Source: GCA-002712045 sp028112705
Lineage (GTDB): Bacteria > Pseudomonadota > Alphaproteobacteria > Rhodobacterales > Rhodobacteraceae
Assembly: GCA_028112705.1 (NCBI GenBank)
Contig: JAOGYN010000001.1
Coordinates: forward strand, 218,285-282,284
DNA length: 64,000 nucleotides
Reading direction: 5' to 3'
Shown here: positions 23,534 through 32,720 of the stretch, one piece after another
Layout: each line of letters starts with the position of its first letter
How positions within the stretch are numbered: the first letter of the stretch is position 1
Notes under the pieces: model-generated
Database searches by the model: none
The model's input: only the letters and a program-made list of their open reading frames with translations
What the model was told of the DNA's origin: nothing
Position numbers and translations under genes: made by a program

Positions 23534-24736
23534 ATGGCATTAATCTCAGACACTTTGTCGCTTGTGAAACCATCGCCTACAATTTCAATATCCACATTGG
23601 CAAACGAATTAAAATCACAAGGTAAGGACATTATAGCTTTAAGTGCTGGTGAACCTGACTTTGACACACCAAAGAATATTAAAGATGCTGCCATAAACGC
23701 CATAAATTTAGGAAAAACTAAATACACTGCACCAGACGGAATGCCAGAACTAAAAGAAGCTATAGTGAACAAATTCTCAAGAGAGAATGATCTTTTATAC
23801 AAAAAAACGCAAATCTCAATTGGAAATGGTGGAAAACAAATTATTTATAATGCCTTAATGGCCACACTGAATAGTGGTGACGAGGTTTTAATCCCAACGC
23901 CATACTGGGTTAGTTATCCTGATATGGTCATCTTAGCAGGTGGAACCCCTGTCCCAATTAAAACTAGAGAAGAAGATAATTTCAAACTAACACCAACAAT
24001 ATTAGAATATAACATAACAAATAAAACCAAATGGTTAATTCTAAACTCACCATCAAATCCAACCGGCGCAGGATACAGTTTAGAAGAATTAGTAGAAATA
24101 GGAAAAGTATTAGAAAAATATCCAAACGTATTTATTTTAACAGATGAAATATACGAACACTTATCATATGAACCATTTAAGTTTTATTCTTTTGCACAGG
24201 CTGTTCCAAATTTATTTGATAGAACTTTAACAATGAACGGAGTATCAAAGGCTTATGCGATGACAGGTTGGCGAATAGGTTATGCTGGTGGACCAGAGAA
24301 ATTAATAAGTAGTATGAGAAAAATACAATCTCAAACAACCTCAAATCCCTGCACTATCTCACAGTGGGCTGCCGTAGAAGCACTCAATGGAAATCAAGAT
24401 TATATTAATAAAAGTCTACCTATATTCAAGGAGCGTAGAGACTTAGTGGTATCCATGTTAAATGAATGTAAAGGTATAACTTGCCCTACTCCTGTTGGCG
24501 CATTTTATGCGTATCCATCCATCAACGGATGTATAGGAAAAATTTCTGAAAGTGGAAAAAAAATAATAAATGATGAAGATTTTGCTAAAAATTTACTAGA
24601 AGAAACCGGTGTGGCAGTCGTGTTTGGTGCTGCATTTGGAGGATCTCCAGCGTTTAGGGTTAGCTATGCCGAGTCGAATGAGACATTAAAAGAAGCTTGC
24701 ACACGCATAAATAAATTTTGCTCCAAATTGGTGTAA
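23534..24736 (+). CDS. aatA: aspartate aminotransferase (class I)
   Basis: A 400-residue class I PLP aminotransferase (aspartate + 2-oxoglutarate to oxaloacetate + glutamate). Seen are LSAGEPDFDTP near the start, NGGKQIIYNALMA, NSPSNPTGAGYS (Asn-Pro-Thr-Gly), TDEIYEHL (Asp204 contacting the pyridine N) and the Schiff-base Lys239 in NGVSKAYAMTGWRIGY. The pattern matches the alphaproteobacterial type I-beta AspAT. Its last bases lie 35 bases before the P450 gene on the same strand. Confidence 0.92.
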   Translation: MALISDTLSLVKPSPTISISTLANELKSQGKDIIALSAGEPDFDTPKNIKDAAINAINLGKTKYTAPDGMPELKEAIVNKFSRENDLLYKKTQISIGNGGKQIIYNALMATLNSGDEVLIPTPYWVSYPDMVILAGGTPVPIKTREEDNFKLTPTILEYNITNKTKWLILNSPSNPTGAGYSLEELVEIGKVLEKYPNVFILTDEIYEHLSYEPFKFYSFAQAVPNLFDRTLTMNGVSKAYAMTGWRIGYAGGPEKLISSMRKIQSQTTSNPCTISQWAAVEALNGNQDYINKSLPIFKERRDLVVSMLNECKGITCPTPVGAFYAYPSINGCIGKISESGKKIINDEDFAKNLLEETGVAVVFGAAFGGSPAFRVSYAESNETLKEACTRINKFCSKLV

Positions 24737-24771
24737 ATCATTAATAACTGAAAATGAAAAAGTGATATATA

Positions 24772-25962
24772 ATGAGCTCTCTACAAGTATTTAAACAATC
24801 GCCAGTGGACCATGAATTTGTACAAAATCCTTACAAATTTTATGAGAAAATTGAGACATCTGGAGATTATTTCTTCTGGACTGATTATGATCGTGTGTGC
24901 GCAAGAAGTCATAGGGCAGTATCAACAATTTACAAAGATAAACGCTTTGGGCGCGAAATTCCTTTAGACCTAAGAAAACCCATTCCATCACACCTGGAAG
25001 ACTTTTATCAGGTAGAAGAAAACTCTATGTTAGAAAAAGAAGCTCCTAATCACACAAGATTACGAAGTTTAGTATTAAGAGCATTTACAAAAAGAAAGAT
25101 TACTCAATTTGAAGATGAACTTGATCAATTGTGTAATAAATTAATTGATAAGTTTTCTGGAGATCAAGTTGACTTATTACCGACATATGCTCAAAAAATT
25201 CCAATAATAATTATAGCTAGGCTTTTAGGTATTCCAGAGGAAATGTCAGACCAATTATTGTCTTGGTCAAACGCAATGGTGTCCATGTATCAGGCAAGAC
25301 GAACATTCGAAATTGAAAAAAATGCTAATAAAAGTGCTGCAGAATTTAGGTCATATCTGCTGGAATACATTGATAAACGAAGAAAAAACCCAAAAGATGA
25401 TTTGTTGTCAAACTTAATACAAGCAGAAGAACAAGGGGAGAAATTAACAACAGACGAGTTAATATCAACCGTCGTGTTGCTTTTGAATGCCGGCCATGAA
25501 GCAACCGTACACACTTTAGGAAATGGGATAAAAACTTTAATTGAAACTAAAAATGCTAAGAAATGGGTTCAACCAGAATTGATTAATAATACCGTAGAGG
25601 AAATTTTAAGGTATGATCCCCCACTTCACATGTTTAATCGATACGCTTATGAAGATATCAATTTATTCGATCTCAAAATTGATTGTGGCCAAGAAATCAT
25701 GCTTATGCTTGCAGCTTCTGGACGAGACAAAATGAAGATTGAAGAACCAAATTTTTTCAACCCTTTGCGTAAAGCCACACCACACTTTGCTCTTGGGGCA
25801 GGTATTCATTTTTGTGTTGGCGCACCTTTAGCCAGACTTGAACTGCAGAAAGCTTTACCAATTTTATTTAATAGATGCCCAGAAATGTCACTTGTGGAAA
25901 CACCAGTTTATGCAAATCTTTATCATTTTCATGGCTTAAATTCATTAAAAATTAAACCTTAG
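24772..25962 (+). CDS. cytochrome P450
   Basis: A 396-residue soluble bacterial P450 (class I, needing a ferredoxin partner). Visible are the EAPNHTRLRSLVLRAF C-helix, the I-helix NAGHEATVHT, the K-helix EEILR (ExxR) and the heme-binding loop FALGAGIHFCVGAPLAR with the thiolate Cys348. In the I-helix the usual acid-alcohol pair reads Glu-Ala, followed by Thr. Electron-transfer partners are not encoded nearby and the substrate is unknown. It lies between aatA and mazG. Confidence 0.92.
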   Translation: MSSLQVFKQSPVDHEFVQNPYKFYEKIETSGDYFFWTDYDRVCARSHRAVSTIYKDKRFGREIPLDLRKPIPSHLEDFYQVEENSMLEKEAPNHTRLRSLVLRAFTKRKITQFEDELDQLCNKLIDKFSGDQVDLLPTYAQKIPIIIIARLLGIPEEMSDQLLSWSNAMVSMYQARRTFEIEKNANKSAAEFRSYLLEYIDKRRKNPKDDLLSNLIQAEEQGEKLTTDELISTVVLLLNAGHEATVHTLGNGIKTLIETKNAKKWVQPELINNTVEEILRYDPPLHMFNRYAYEDINLFDLKIDCGQEIMLMLAASGRDKMKIEEPNFFNPLRKATPHFALGAGIHFCVGAPLARLELQKALPILFNRCPEMSLVETPVYANLYHFHGLNSLKIKP

Positions 25963-25973
25963 AGGGTACCAAG

Positions 25974-26789
25974 TTGCAACCGACTAATAGGAAATCCTTA
26001 AGATCTGATGAATTAGTGTTACAATTATTAGAAATTATGAAACAACTCAGGGACAAAAATACTGGATGCCCCTGGGATAAACTTCAAACATTTGACACAA
26101 TATCAAAATACACAATTGAAGAAGCTTATGAGGTTATAGAAGCTATATCTAATAAAGATTGGGCAAACTTAAAAGAAGAACTTGGAGACCTTTTATTACA
26201 AGTAGTTTATCATTCTCAGATTGCCGCCGAATTGAATTTATTTGATTTTAATGAGGTTGTTGAAGGCATATCGAACAAGATGATCTCAAGACATCCTCAC
26301 GTTTTTGGAAGTAATAAATTAAAAAAATCAATCTCACAGCAAATTATAGATTGGGAATTAATTAAAGATCTTGAAAGGAAAGAAACATCAAATAACCTAA
26401 AATATTTACTGGATAGTATTCCAAGGGCCTTGCCCGCATTAGTCAGAGCAGAAAAACTACAGAAAAGAGCAGCTAAGGTGGAGTTTGATTGGCCAAGAAC
26501 TAGAGATGTATTAGATAAATTAAACGAAGAGTCTCTCGAGTTAGTGGACGCTATAGATAAATTAAATCAAATAGAAATTGAAGAGGAAGTTGGTGACCTT
26601 CTGTTTACAATGGTGAACCTAGCAAGAAGATTAGAAATAAATCCGGAACAAGCATTAACGAGAACTAATGATAAGTTTCGAAAACGATTAAATGGGATCG
26701 AGGATGAACTAAGAAAAACTGGAAAAACTTTAAATGATGTAAGTTCCAGTGATTTGGAAATATTGTGGGAAGCTCAAAAAAAAATCTAA
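25974..26789 (+). CDS. mazG: nucleoside triphosphate pyrophosphohydrolase MazG
   Basis: A 271-residue protein with two MazG repeats, each with the ExxE...ExxD metal motif: YTIEEAYEVIEAI...LKEELGDLLLQVVYHS at about 45-90 and EESLELVDAI...EIEEEVGDLLFTMVNLAR at about 185-225. The enzyme hydrolyses NTPs/dNTPs to NMP and pyrophosphate as a house-cleaning activity. The start is TTG at 25974, supported by GAGGG seven bases upstream. It is 11 bases after the P450 stop. Confidence 0.92.
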   Translation: MQPTNRKSLRSDELVLQLLEIMKQLRDKNTGCPWDKLQTFDTISKYTIEEAYEVIEAISNKDWANLKEELGDLLLQVVYHSQIAAELNLFDFNEVVEGISNKMISRHPHVFGSNKLKKSISQQIIDWELIKDLERKETSNNLKYLLDSIPRALPALVRAEKLQKRAAKVEFDWPRTRDVLDKLNEESLELVDAIDKLNQIEIEEEVGDLLFTMVNLARRLEINPEQALTRTNDKFRKRLNGIEDELRKTGKTLNDVSSSDLEILWEAQKKI

Positions 26790-26853
26790 AATATAAATCA
26801 GATTATTGAATATTTCGATTGAAATTTTCTACTTAATCAGTTCTTCTGGGTAA

Positions 26854-27792
26854 ATGATAAAAAAAATAATTATAGATACAGATCCTGGTCAAGATGATGC
26901 AGTCGCAATACTGTTAGCTCTCGCAAGCCCCGAATTAAAAATTCTTGGTATAACGACTGTTGCAGGCAATGTACCACTTAATTTAACTACAAAAAATGCA
27001 TTAATAATTACTGAAATGGCAGGTCGGGAAGATATAAATGTTTATGCTGGTTGCGATTCACCACTTTACAGGCCTTTAATAACAGCTGAAAACGTCCATG
27101 GCGCGACTGGATTAGATGGTCCAAAATTAATAAACCCAACTAAAAAAGTAAAAGAAGATCATGCTGTTGACTTTATTATTAAAACTTTAAGAGACCACAC
27201 GCCCAATACAGTAACATTATGTCCATTAGGGCCATTAACAAATATTGCCACAGCCTTTAAAAAGGCACCAGATATTATAAGTAGAGTGAAACAAGTTGTT
27301 CTGATGGGTGGTGCCTACTTTGAGGTGGGAAATGTCACTCCAACCGCTGAATTCAATATATTTGTAGATCCAGAGGCTGCATCTTATGTATTCAACTTGG
27401 GACTAGATTTAGTAATAATGCCTCTAGATGTAACACACAAAGCCTTAACAACGCCCGAAAGAATTGATAAATTTAATAAATTAAATACTAAATGTGGAAC
27501 ATTTGTGGCGGAAATGACCGCATTCTTTGAACGCTTTGATAAAGACAAATACGGAACTGAAGGTGCCCCCTTACATGACCCATGTGTGATTGCATATTTA
27601 TTAAATCCAGAAATTTTTTCTGGGAAACGCATAAATGTTGAGATTGAGACAGATTCAGAGCTCACATTAGGTATGACTGTGGCTGACTGGTGGGGCGTGA
27701 CCAATAAAGAACCAAATGCACTATTCATCGGAAATCTTAATTCAGAAAAATTCTTTGAAATGTTAACAAGCAGAATTTCAAAATTACCTTGA
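26854..27792 (+). CDS. inosine-uridine preferring nucleoside hydrolase
   Basis: A 312-residue nucleoside N-ribohydrolase. The N-terminal IIIDTDPGQDDAVAILLAL holds the calcium-binding Asp cluster, NVHGATGLDGP and LCPLGPLTNIATAF follow, and VVLMGGAYFEVGNVTPTAEFNIFVDPEAA carries the NxxPxAEFN substrate loop. It releases ribose from purine or pyrimidine nucleosides and would complement the pseudouridine salvage genes. Its 3' end overlaps the convergent EamA gene by nine bases. Confidence 0.9.
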   Translation: MIKKIIIDTDPGQDDAVAILLALASPELKILGITTVAGNVPLNLTTKNALIITEMAGREDINVYAGCDSPLYRPLITAENVHGATGLDGPKLINPTKKVKEDHAVDFIIKTLRDHTPNTVTLCPLGPLTNIATAFKKAPDIISRVKQVVLMGGAYFEVGNVTPTAEFNIFVDPEAASYVFNLGLDLVIMPLDVTHKALTTPERIDKFNKLNTKCGTFVAEMTAFFERFDKDKYGTEGAPLHDPCVIAYLLNPEIFSGKRINVEIETDSELTLGMTVADWWGVTNKEPNALFIGNLNSEKFFEMLTSRISKLP

Positions 27793-28671
27793 TTTGGTTT
27801 TCCAGTTAATCAATATTATTCCAATTGAAACTAACAACAGTGAACCAAAAATGGTTAAACTTATATTTTCATCTAATATGAGCCAACCAAAAATTACTCC
27901 AAAAACTGGTGCAAGAAAACTAAAACTAGCCATATCACTTGCAGGATATATTGATAAAACCCAAAACCATAAAACGAAACCCACAGAAACAATCCCAATC
28001 ACTTGGAATGCAAACAAGAAGAGGTGGAAAGTTTCTAATTCTCTAATAAACGGACCAAAGAAAAGTGCTACTGGAATTAAAATAAATGGAGACACAGCTA
28101 ACTGATAAATTAATTGCATTTCCGGCGTAGACTTACGTAAATTAGACAATCTTGCGAATAACACTATACACGCCCAGAGAATTGATCCGATAATACACAT
28201 TACATCTCCTAAAAGCGCATATCCTTCGCCAATGTTATCACTTAATGCCCATATAACACCAATAAATGCACATGATAGCCCAAGAATTCGAATTAATGTA
28301 ATTTTTTCATTAGGGATAAGAAAATGCGCCGCTATGGTTAGCCATACCGGCATGGAATAGAACATGATGCTGGCTCTTCCAACGGTCGTATAATCTAATG
28401 CTAAAAATAACAGCACAAACTCTAAACCAAAAAATATTCCAGTTATAATTCCAGGCTTAAGGGATCCATCTGTAATGCTAATTTTATTTCCCCGTATAAG
28501 CGCATAAGAAAATACAATGGTGAAAGCCAAAATAGATCGCAGTCCAGCCTGAAAAACTGGTTGAAGACCATCATTTACAATTTTTATTAGAACTTGATTT
28601 AATCCAAGCATTGCCGAAAAAGAAATTAATGCAGTAGCTCCAAGTGAATCAATTTTTTCCTTACGTTTCAT
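27784..28671 (-). CDS. EamA/DMT-family transporter (copy 1)
   Basis: A 295-residue membrane protein with ten predicted helices in two EamA halves. Typical pieces are AMLGLNQVLIKIVNDGLQPVFQAGLRS at the start, SIMFYSMPVWLTIAAHFL and LAPVFGVIFGWLILDENIS. Such drug/metabolite transporters export metabolites or amino acids; the substrate is unknown. It is not closely similar to the second EamA protein at 30505. Convergent with the nucleoside hydrolase gene. Confidence 0.85.
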   Translation of the reverse strand: MKRKEKIDSLGATALISFSAMLGLNQVLIKIVNDGLQPVFQAGLRSILAFTIVFSYALIRGNKISITDGSLKPGIITGIFFGLEFVLLFLALDYTTVGRASIMFYSMPVWLTIAAHFLIPNEKITLIRILGLSCAFIGVIWALSDNIGEGYALLGDVMCIIGSILWACIVLFARLSNLRKSTPEMQLIYQLAVSPFILIPVALFFGPFIRELETFHLFLFAFQVIGIVSVGFVLWFWVLSIYPASDMASFSFLAPVFGVIFGWLILDENISLTIFGSLLLVSIGIILINWKTKSR

Positions 28672-28788
28672 TAAATTATACGATATCTAGAAATTACCAG
28701 AGTCAAGTAAATTGATAATATCAAAGACACAGTTCAAGCAGTATAAAATATCCAAAAATTAACTATCTATAAACATGATGAACTCTAC

Positions 28789-30036
28789 ATGACAATAATT
28801 CAAATAATCAGTACTTTAATAGTTCTTGCTGGGGCATTTGGAGTCATTAATTATTTATTTTTAAAATTACCTTCAACAATTGGAATTTTAATTGTAGCCC
28901 TACTCGCATCTATTAGTATAATGTTGTTCGACTACATTAAACCCGAGATTGGTATTTCAAAAGATACCATAGCATTCATAAATAATATTGAGTTCTCAGA
29001 AACTTTGCTAGAAGGTATGTTGGGTTTGCTATTATTTGCAGGAGCACTTCACATAAAAGTTGCAGACTTAAAATTGCAAATCTTTCCTATCCTATTAATG
29101 GCCACAATGGGTGTGGTATTTTCAACTGTAATAATTGGCATTGGTTTTAGTTGGTTTACAGGAGTTCCATTAATTTTTGCCTTAATTTTTGGTGCGTTGA
29201 TATCTCCAACAGATCCAGTTGCAGTTATTGGTATTTTAAGGCAAGCAGACCTTTCAAAAAGTCTTGAAACAAAAATTGCTGGTGAAAGTTTATTTAATGA
29301 TGGAGTGGGTTACGTTATATTTTTACTTTTAATTGGTATAGCATTTTCCACAGAAAATCATACAAACCCAAGCATACTAAATATTTTTAAACTTTTCTTT
29401 AGTGAAGTAATAGGTGGAGCATTATTAGGCGCTATTCTTGGTTATTTAACATTTTGGATTATGAAGAGAATAGATGATTACGCATTGGAAGTTCTACTAA
29501 CTCTTGGATTGGTTTTAGGCGGTTACCAATTAGCAATATATTTACATCTATCCGGACCAATTATGGTTGTTATCGCAGGTTTATTTATTGGCCACGTTGG
29601 AATAAAAAAAGGAATGAGCGAGTTGACACGAGAATATATAAATTCTTTTTGGCAACTAATAGATGAGATATTAAATGCAGTATTATTTTTATTAATCGGC
29701 TTTAAAGTATTATCTATTGTTTTTACAATAGATGAGATGATTGCTGGTGTATTTGCAATAATTTTATGCCTTGTTGCTCGGTTTTCTTCTGTTCTAATTC
29801 CAGTAATCCTACTGAAACCCTTTCGGAATTTTTCTCAAGGTGTTGTGCCAATAATGACTTGGGGCGGCTTAAAAGGTGGTATTTCTGTTGCCTTAGCCCT
29901 GTCACTCCCAGAAAATGAATGGAAACCTATTATATTAACCTCAACGTATATGGTGGTTTTGTTTTCCATTATTATTCAAGGCTTAACTATTGCTCCATTA
30001 GCTAAATTTCTGGGCAAAGAAACTAAATTAAAGTAA
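28789..30036 (+). CDS. CPA1-type sodium/proton antiporter
   Basis: A 415-residue protein with about twelve transmembrane helices. The ion-binding region ISPTDPVAVIGIL followed by IAGESLFNDGVGYVIF (the ND motif) identifies the NhaP/NHE branch. A final MTWGGLKGGISVALALSLP block is also conserved. No long cytoplasmic C-terminal domain is present, which resembles NhaP rather than eukaryotic NHEs. It would exchange external Na+ (or K+) with H+, consistent with a marine habitat. Confidence 0.9.
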   Translation: MTIIQIISTLIVLAGAFGVINYLFLKLPSTIGILIVALLASISIMLFDYIKPEIGISKDTIAFINNIEFSETLLEGMLGLLLFAGALHIKVADLKLQIFPILLMATMGVVFSTVIIGIGFSWFTGVPLIFALIFGALISPTDPVAVIGILRQADLSKSLETKIAGESLFNDGVGYVIFLLLIGIAFSTENHTNPSILNIFKLFFSEVIGGALLGAILGYLTFWIMKRIDDYALEVLLTLGLVLGGYQLAIYLHLSGPIMVVIAGLFIGHVGIKKGMSELTREYINSFWQLIDEILNAVLFLLIGFKVLSIVFTIDEMIAGVFAIILCLVARFSSVLIPVILLKPFRNFSQGVVPIMTWGGLKGGISVALALSLPENEWKPIILTSTYMVVLFSIIIQGLTIAPLAKFLGKETKLK

Positions 30037-30075
30037 ACCCTTTTCTAGTATTAATAGCTAAGATAAGAAGAAAAA

Positions 30076-30501
30076 ATGAACAATAAATCAATAATTAAAC
30101 GTTGTGAAATTCAAGGACTTCGGATGACTGATCAGCGTCGGACGATTGCGACACTTTTAGATTCAATAACTGACCATCCCGATGTTGAGGAGCTGCATCG
30201 AAGAATTAATGAAGTTGATAGGTCTATATCATTAGCCACTGTATACAGAACTGTGAAGTTATTTGAGGAATCAGGCATCTTAGAGAAACTTGAATTTGGA
30301 GATGGAAGAGCAAGATATGAAGATGCAGATCGGGAACATCACGATCATCTTATAAACATACAAAACGGTGAAGTTATCGAATTCGTAAATAGTGATATAG
30401 AAAAATTGCAAGAAAAAATTGCAAGGGACCTGGGTTTTAAATTACTTGGACATAAGCTAGAGCTATACGGTGTTCCAATAGTTAAAAAAACATCCATTTA
30501 A
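30076..30501 (+). CDS. Fur-family metal regulator (Fur/Mur type)
   Basis: A 141-residue Fur-family repressor. The N-terminal winged helix contains LRMTDQRRTIATLLDS and SLATVYRTVKLFEESGIL (recognition helix); the metal-sensing region is DREHHDHLINIQNGEVIEFVN. The structural-zinc CxxC pairs of enterobacterial Fur are absent, as in alphaproteobacterial Fur/Mur, some of which respond to manganese. It sits 40 bases after the antiporter gene and 3 bases before a DMT transporter gene, so it may be co-transcribed with the latter. Confidence 0.9.
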   Translation: MNNKSIIKRCEIQGLRMTDQRRTIATLLDSITDHPDVEELHRRINEVDRSISLATVYRTVKLFEESGILEKLEFGDGRARYEDADREHHDHLINIQNGEVIEFVNSDIEKLQEKIARDLGFKLLGHKLELYGVPIVKKTSI

Positions 30502-30504
30502 ATA

Positions 30505-31398
30505 ATGTTTTCAAAAAATGAAAATTTAAATGGTATAATCTTAATGACATTTTCCATGTTTGGGTTCGCGATAGGAGACACGTTCCTGAAGTTAGCAACG
30601 AAAACTGTCCCAATTGGAGAAGTAATGGCTCTAATGGGAATAGGATCTAGTCTGATATTCTATGCCATGATACTGAGAACTGGAGGTCCCCTGTTTAATA
30701 AATCATTATTTCAATTTCCAATGATGTTGAGAAATTTTGGAGATGCTCTTGGTACAGTAGGGATTTTTATCTCATTAGCATTAGTACCTTTGACTACCGT
30801 CGCAGCGATAATGCAAGCGCTGCCCCTACTTGTCATTGTGGCTGCAGTGATATTTTTAAATGAAAAAGTAGGGTTTAGGAGGTGGATAGCAGTTACGCTT
30901 GGATTAATAGGTATGATTTTTATTGTTCGTCCCGGTTCAGAAAGTTTTAATATTTTTACACTTTTTGCAGTTTTGGGCGTTGTAGGCATGACGATCAGAG
31001 ACATAGGCTCAAGACTAGCTCCAAAAAGGATCAAAACAGAATTTATGGCTTTTTATGCATCATTGATGTGTATACCAATTGGTTTAGTTATAATGTTTAT
31101 TGAGGGGACAGTAAAATCGATAACATTGAGTGAATGTTTTTTTATTCTTATCCTTATATTTACTGGAACATTTTCATATCACACTATGACAATTGCAGTA
31201 AGGTTGGGTGATATTTCTGCCATTGCTCCAATAAGATACACACGTCTATTTTTTGCGATGGCGTTCGGTGCCATATTTTTCAATGAAGTGCCTGATAAAT
31301 ATACATTATTAGGTGCTGGAATAATTGTAATCTCTGGATTATACGCATTCATAAGGGAAGCAAAATTAAATACAACAAGTTTAAATATTAACAATTAA
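30505..31398 (+). CDS. EamA/DMT-family transporter (copy 2)
   Basis: A 297-residue, ten-helix EamA protein (GFAIGDTFLKLATKTVPIGEVMALMGIGSS, LPLLVIVAAVIFLNEKVGFRRW, IAPIRYTRLFFAMAFGAIFFNEVPD). It starts three bases after the Fur-type gene, which suggests translational coupling, but no metal link is known. Substrate unknown. Confidence 0.85.
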   Translation: MFSKNENLNGIILMTFSMFGFAIGDTFLKLATKTVPIGEVMALMGIGSSLIFYAMILRTGGPLFNKSLFQFPMMLRNFGDALGTVGIFISLALVPLTTVAAIMQALPLLVIVAAVIFLNEKVGFRRWIAVTLGLIGMIFIVRPGSESFNIFTLFAVLGVVGMTIRDIGSRLAPKRIKTEFMAFYASLMCIPIGLVIMFIEGTVKSITLSECFFILILIFTGTFSYHTMTIAVRLGDISAIAPIRYTRLFFAMAFGAIFFNEVPDKYTLLGAGIIVISGLYAFIREAKLNTTSLNINN

Positions 31399-31433
31399 GC
31401 TAAACATTATAATGATTGATAAGGAAATAACTA

Positions 31434-32708
31434 ATGTCTCTGATTAGTTCAATTCACGGTAGGCAGATTATAGACAGCCGGGGAAACCCAACAGTTGAAG
31501 TTGATGTTAAGTTAGAAGATGGATCTATGGGGCGTGCAGCAGTCCCTTCTGGAGCCTCCACAGGCGCTCACGAAGCAATCGAACTTCGTGATACTGAATC
31601 AAAAAAATACTTCGGCAAAGGCGTCAAAAAAGCCATTAGTGGTGTAAACAATGAAATTGCAAATAATTTAATAGGAATAGAGGCTTATAACCAGCCAAAA
31701 ATTGATAAATTAATGTGCGATTTAGATGGCACGTCCAATAAAGCTAGACTGGGAGCAAATGCTATCCTTGGAGTTTCAATGGCTGTATCTAAAGCAGCTG
31801 CAGCATCCAAAGGACAAGATTTATACGAGTATATTGGTGGCCCAGATGCACACATTCTACCAGTACCTATGATGAATATAATAAATGGTGGGGAACATGC
31901 TGATAATCTAATCGATATTCAAGAATTTATGATAATGCCTGTAAAAGCACCTACAATTTCAGAGGCAATTAGAATTGGTTCTGAAATATTTCATACATTA
32001 AAAAAAGAATTAATAAACAATAATTTATCTACTGGAATTGGTGATGAAGGAGGATTCGCTCCTAATTTAGGCTCTACTCGCGAAGCATTGGACTATATCT
32101 TAAGATCTATAGAAAAGGCTGGTTACAATCCAGGTGACGATATATATCTAGCCTTGGATTGCGCTGCCACGGAATATTATCAAAACGGACAATATGTGAT
32201 GGAAGGCTCTAATGAGATATTTAACACAGAAGAGAATGTTAAATTTTTATCATCACTTGTAGCTGATTATCCAATAATCTCCATCGAGGACGGAATGGCT
32301 GAAGATGATTGGGATGGTTGGAAAATGCTTACCCAAGAAATTGGAGATCAATGTCAACTTGTTGGTGATGATCTTTTTGTCACCAACACTAAAAGGATAA
32401 ATAGAGGTATAATTGAAGGAGCCGCTAATTCGTTGCTTGTCAAAGTGAATCAAATCGGCACTCTCACTGAAACAATCGAGGCCGTAAACTTAGCGCAGAA
32501 AAATAATTTCACCTGCGTCATGTCTCATCGATCAGGCGAAACTGAAGATTCAACTATTGCTGATCTTGCTGTGGCAACTAATTGCGGTCAAATAAAAACT
32601 GGTTCTCTTGCAAGATCTGATAGGTTGGCAAAATACAATCAATTAATTAGAATTGAAGAGTCTCTGGGTTCAAAAGCAAAATATGCTGGAACTGCGATAC
32701 TTAAATAG
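31434..32708 (+). CDS. eno: enolase
   Basis: A 424-residue enolase (2-phosphoglycerate to phosphoenolpyruvate, Mg-dependent, glycolysis and RNA degradosome). Conserved segments: HGRQIIDSRGNPTVEVDV, PSGASTGAHEA (mobile loop Ser), GIGDEGGFAPNL (catalytic Glu), ISIEDGMAEDDW, DDLFVTN, VKVNQIGTLTET (catalytic Lys) and SHRSGETEDSTIADLAVA. Length is normal. AAGGA lies before the ATG. It probably has its own promoter in the short gap after the transporter gene. Confidence 0.97.
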   Translation: MSLISSIHGRQIIDSRGNPTVEVDVKLEDGSMGRAAVPSGASTGAHEAIELRDTESKKYFGKGVKKAISGVNNEIANNLIGIEAYNQPKIDKLMCDLDGTSNKARLGANAILGVSMAVSKAAAASKGQDLYEYIGGPDAHILPVPMMNIINGGEHADNLIDIQEFMIMPVKAPTISEAIRIGSEIFHTLKKELINNNLSTGIGDEGGFAPNLGSTREALDYILRSIEKAGYNPGDDIYLALDCAATEYYQNGQYVMEGSNEIFNTEENVKFLSSLVADYPIISIEDGMAEDDWDGWKMLTQEIGDQCQLVGDDLFVTNTKRINRGIIEGAANSLLVKVNQIGTLTETIEAVNLAQKNNFTCVMSHRSGETEDSTIADLAVATNCGQIKTGSLARSDRLAKYNQLIRIEESLGSKAKYAGTAILK

Positions 32709-32720
32709 ATTAGAAACCAT

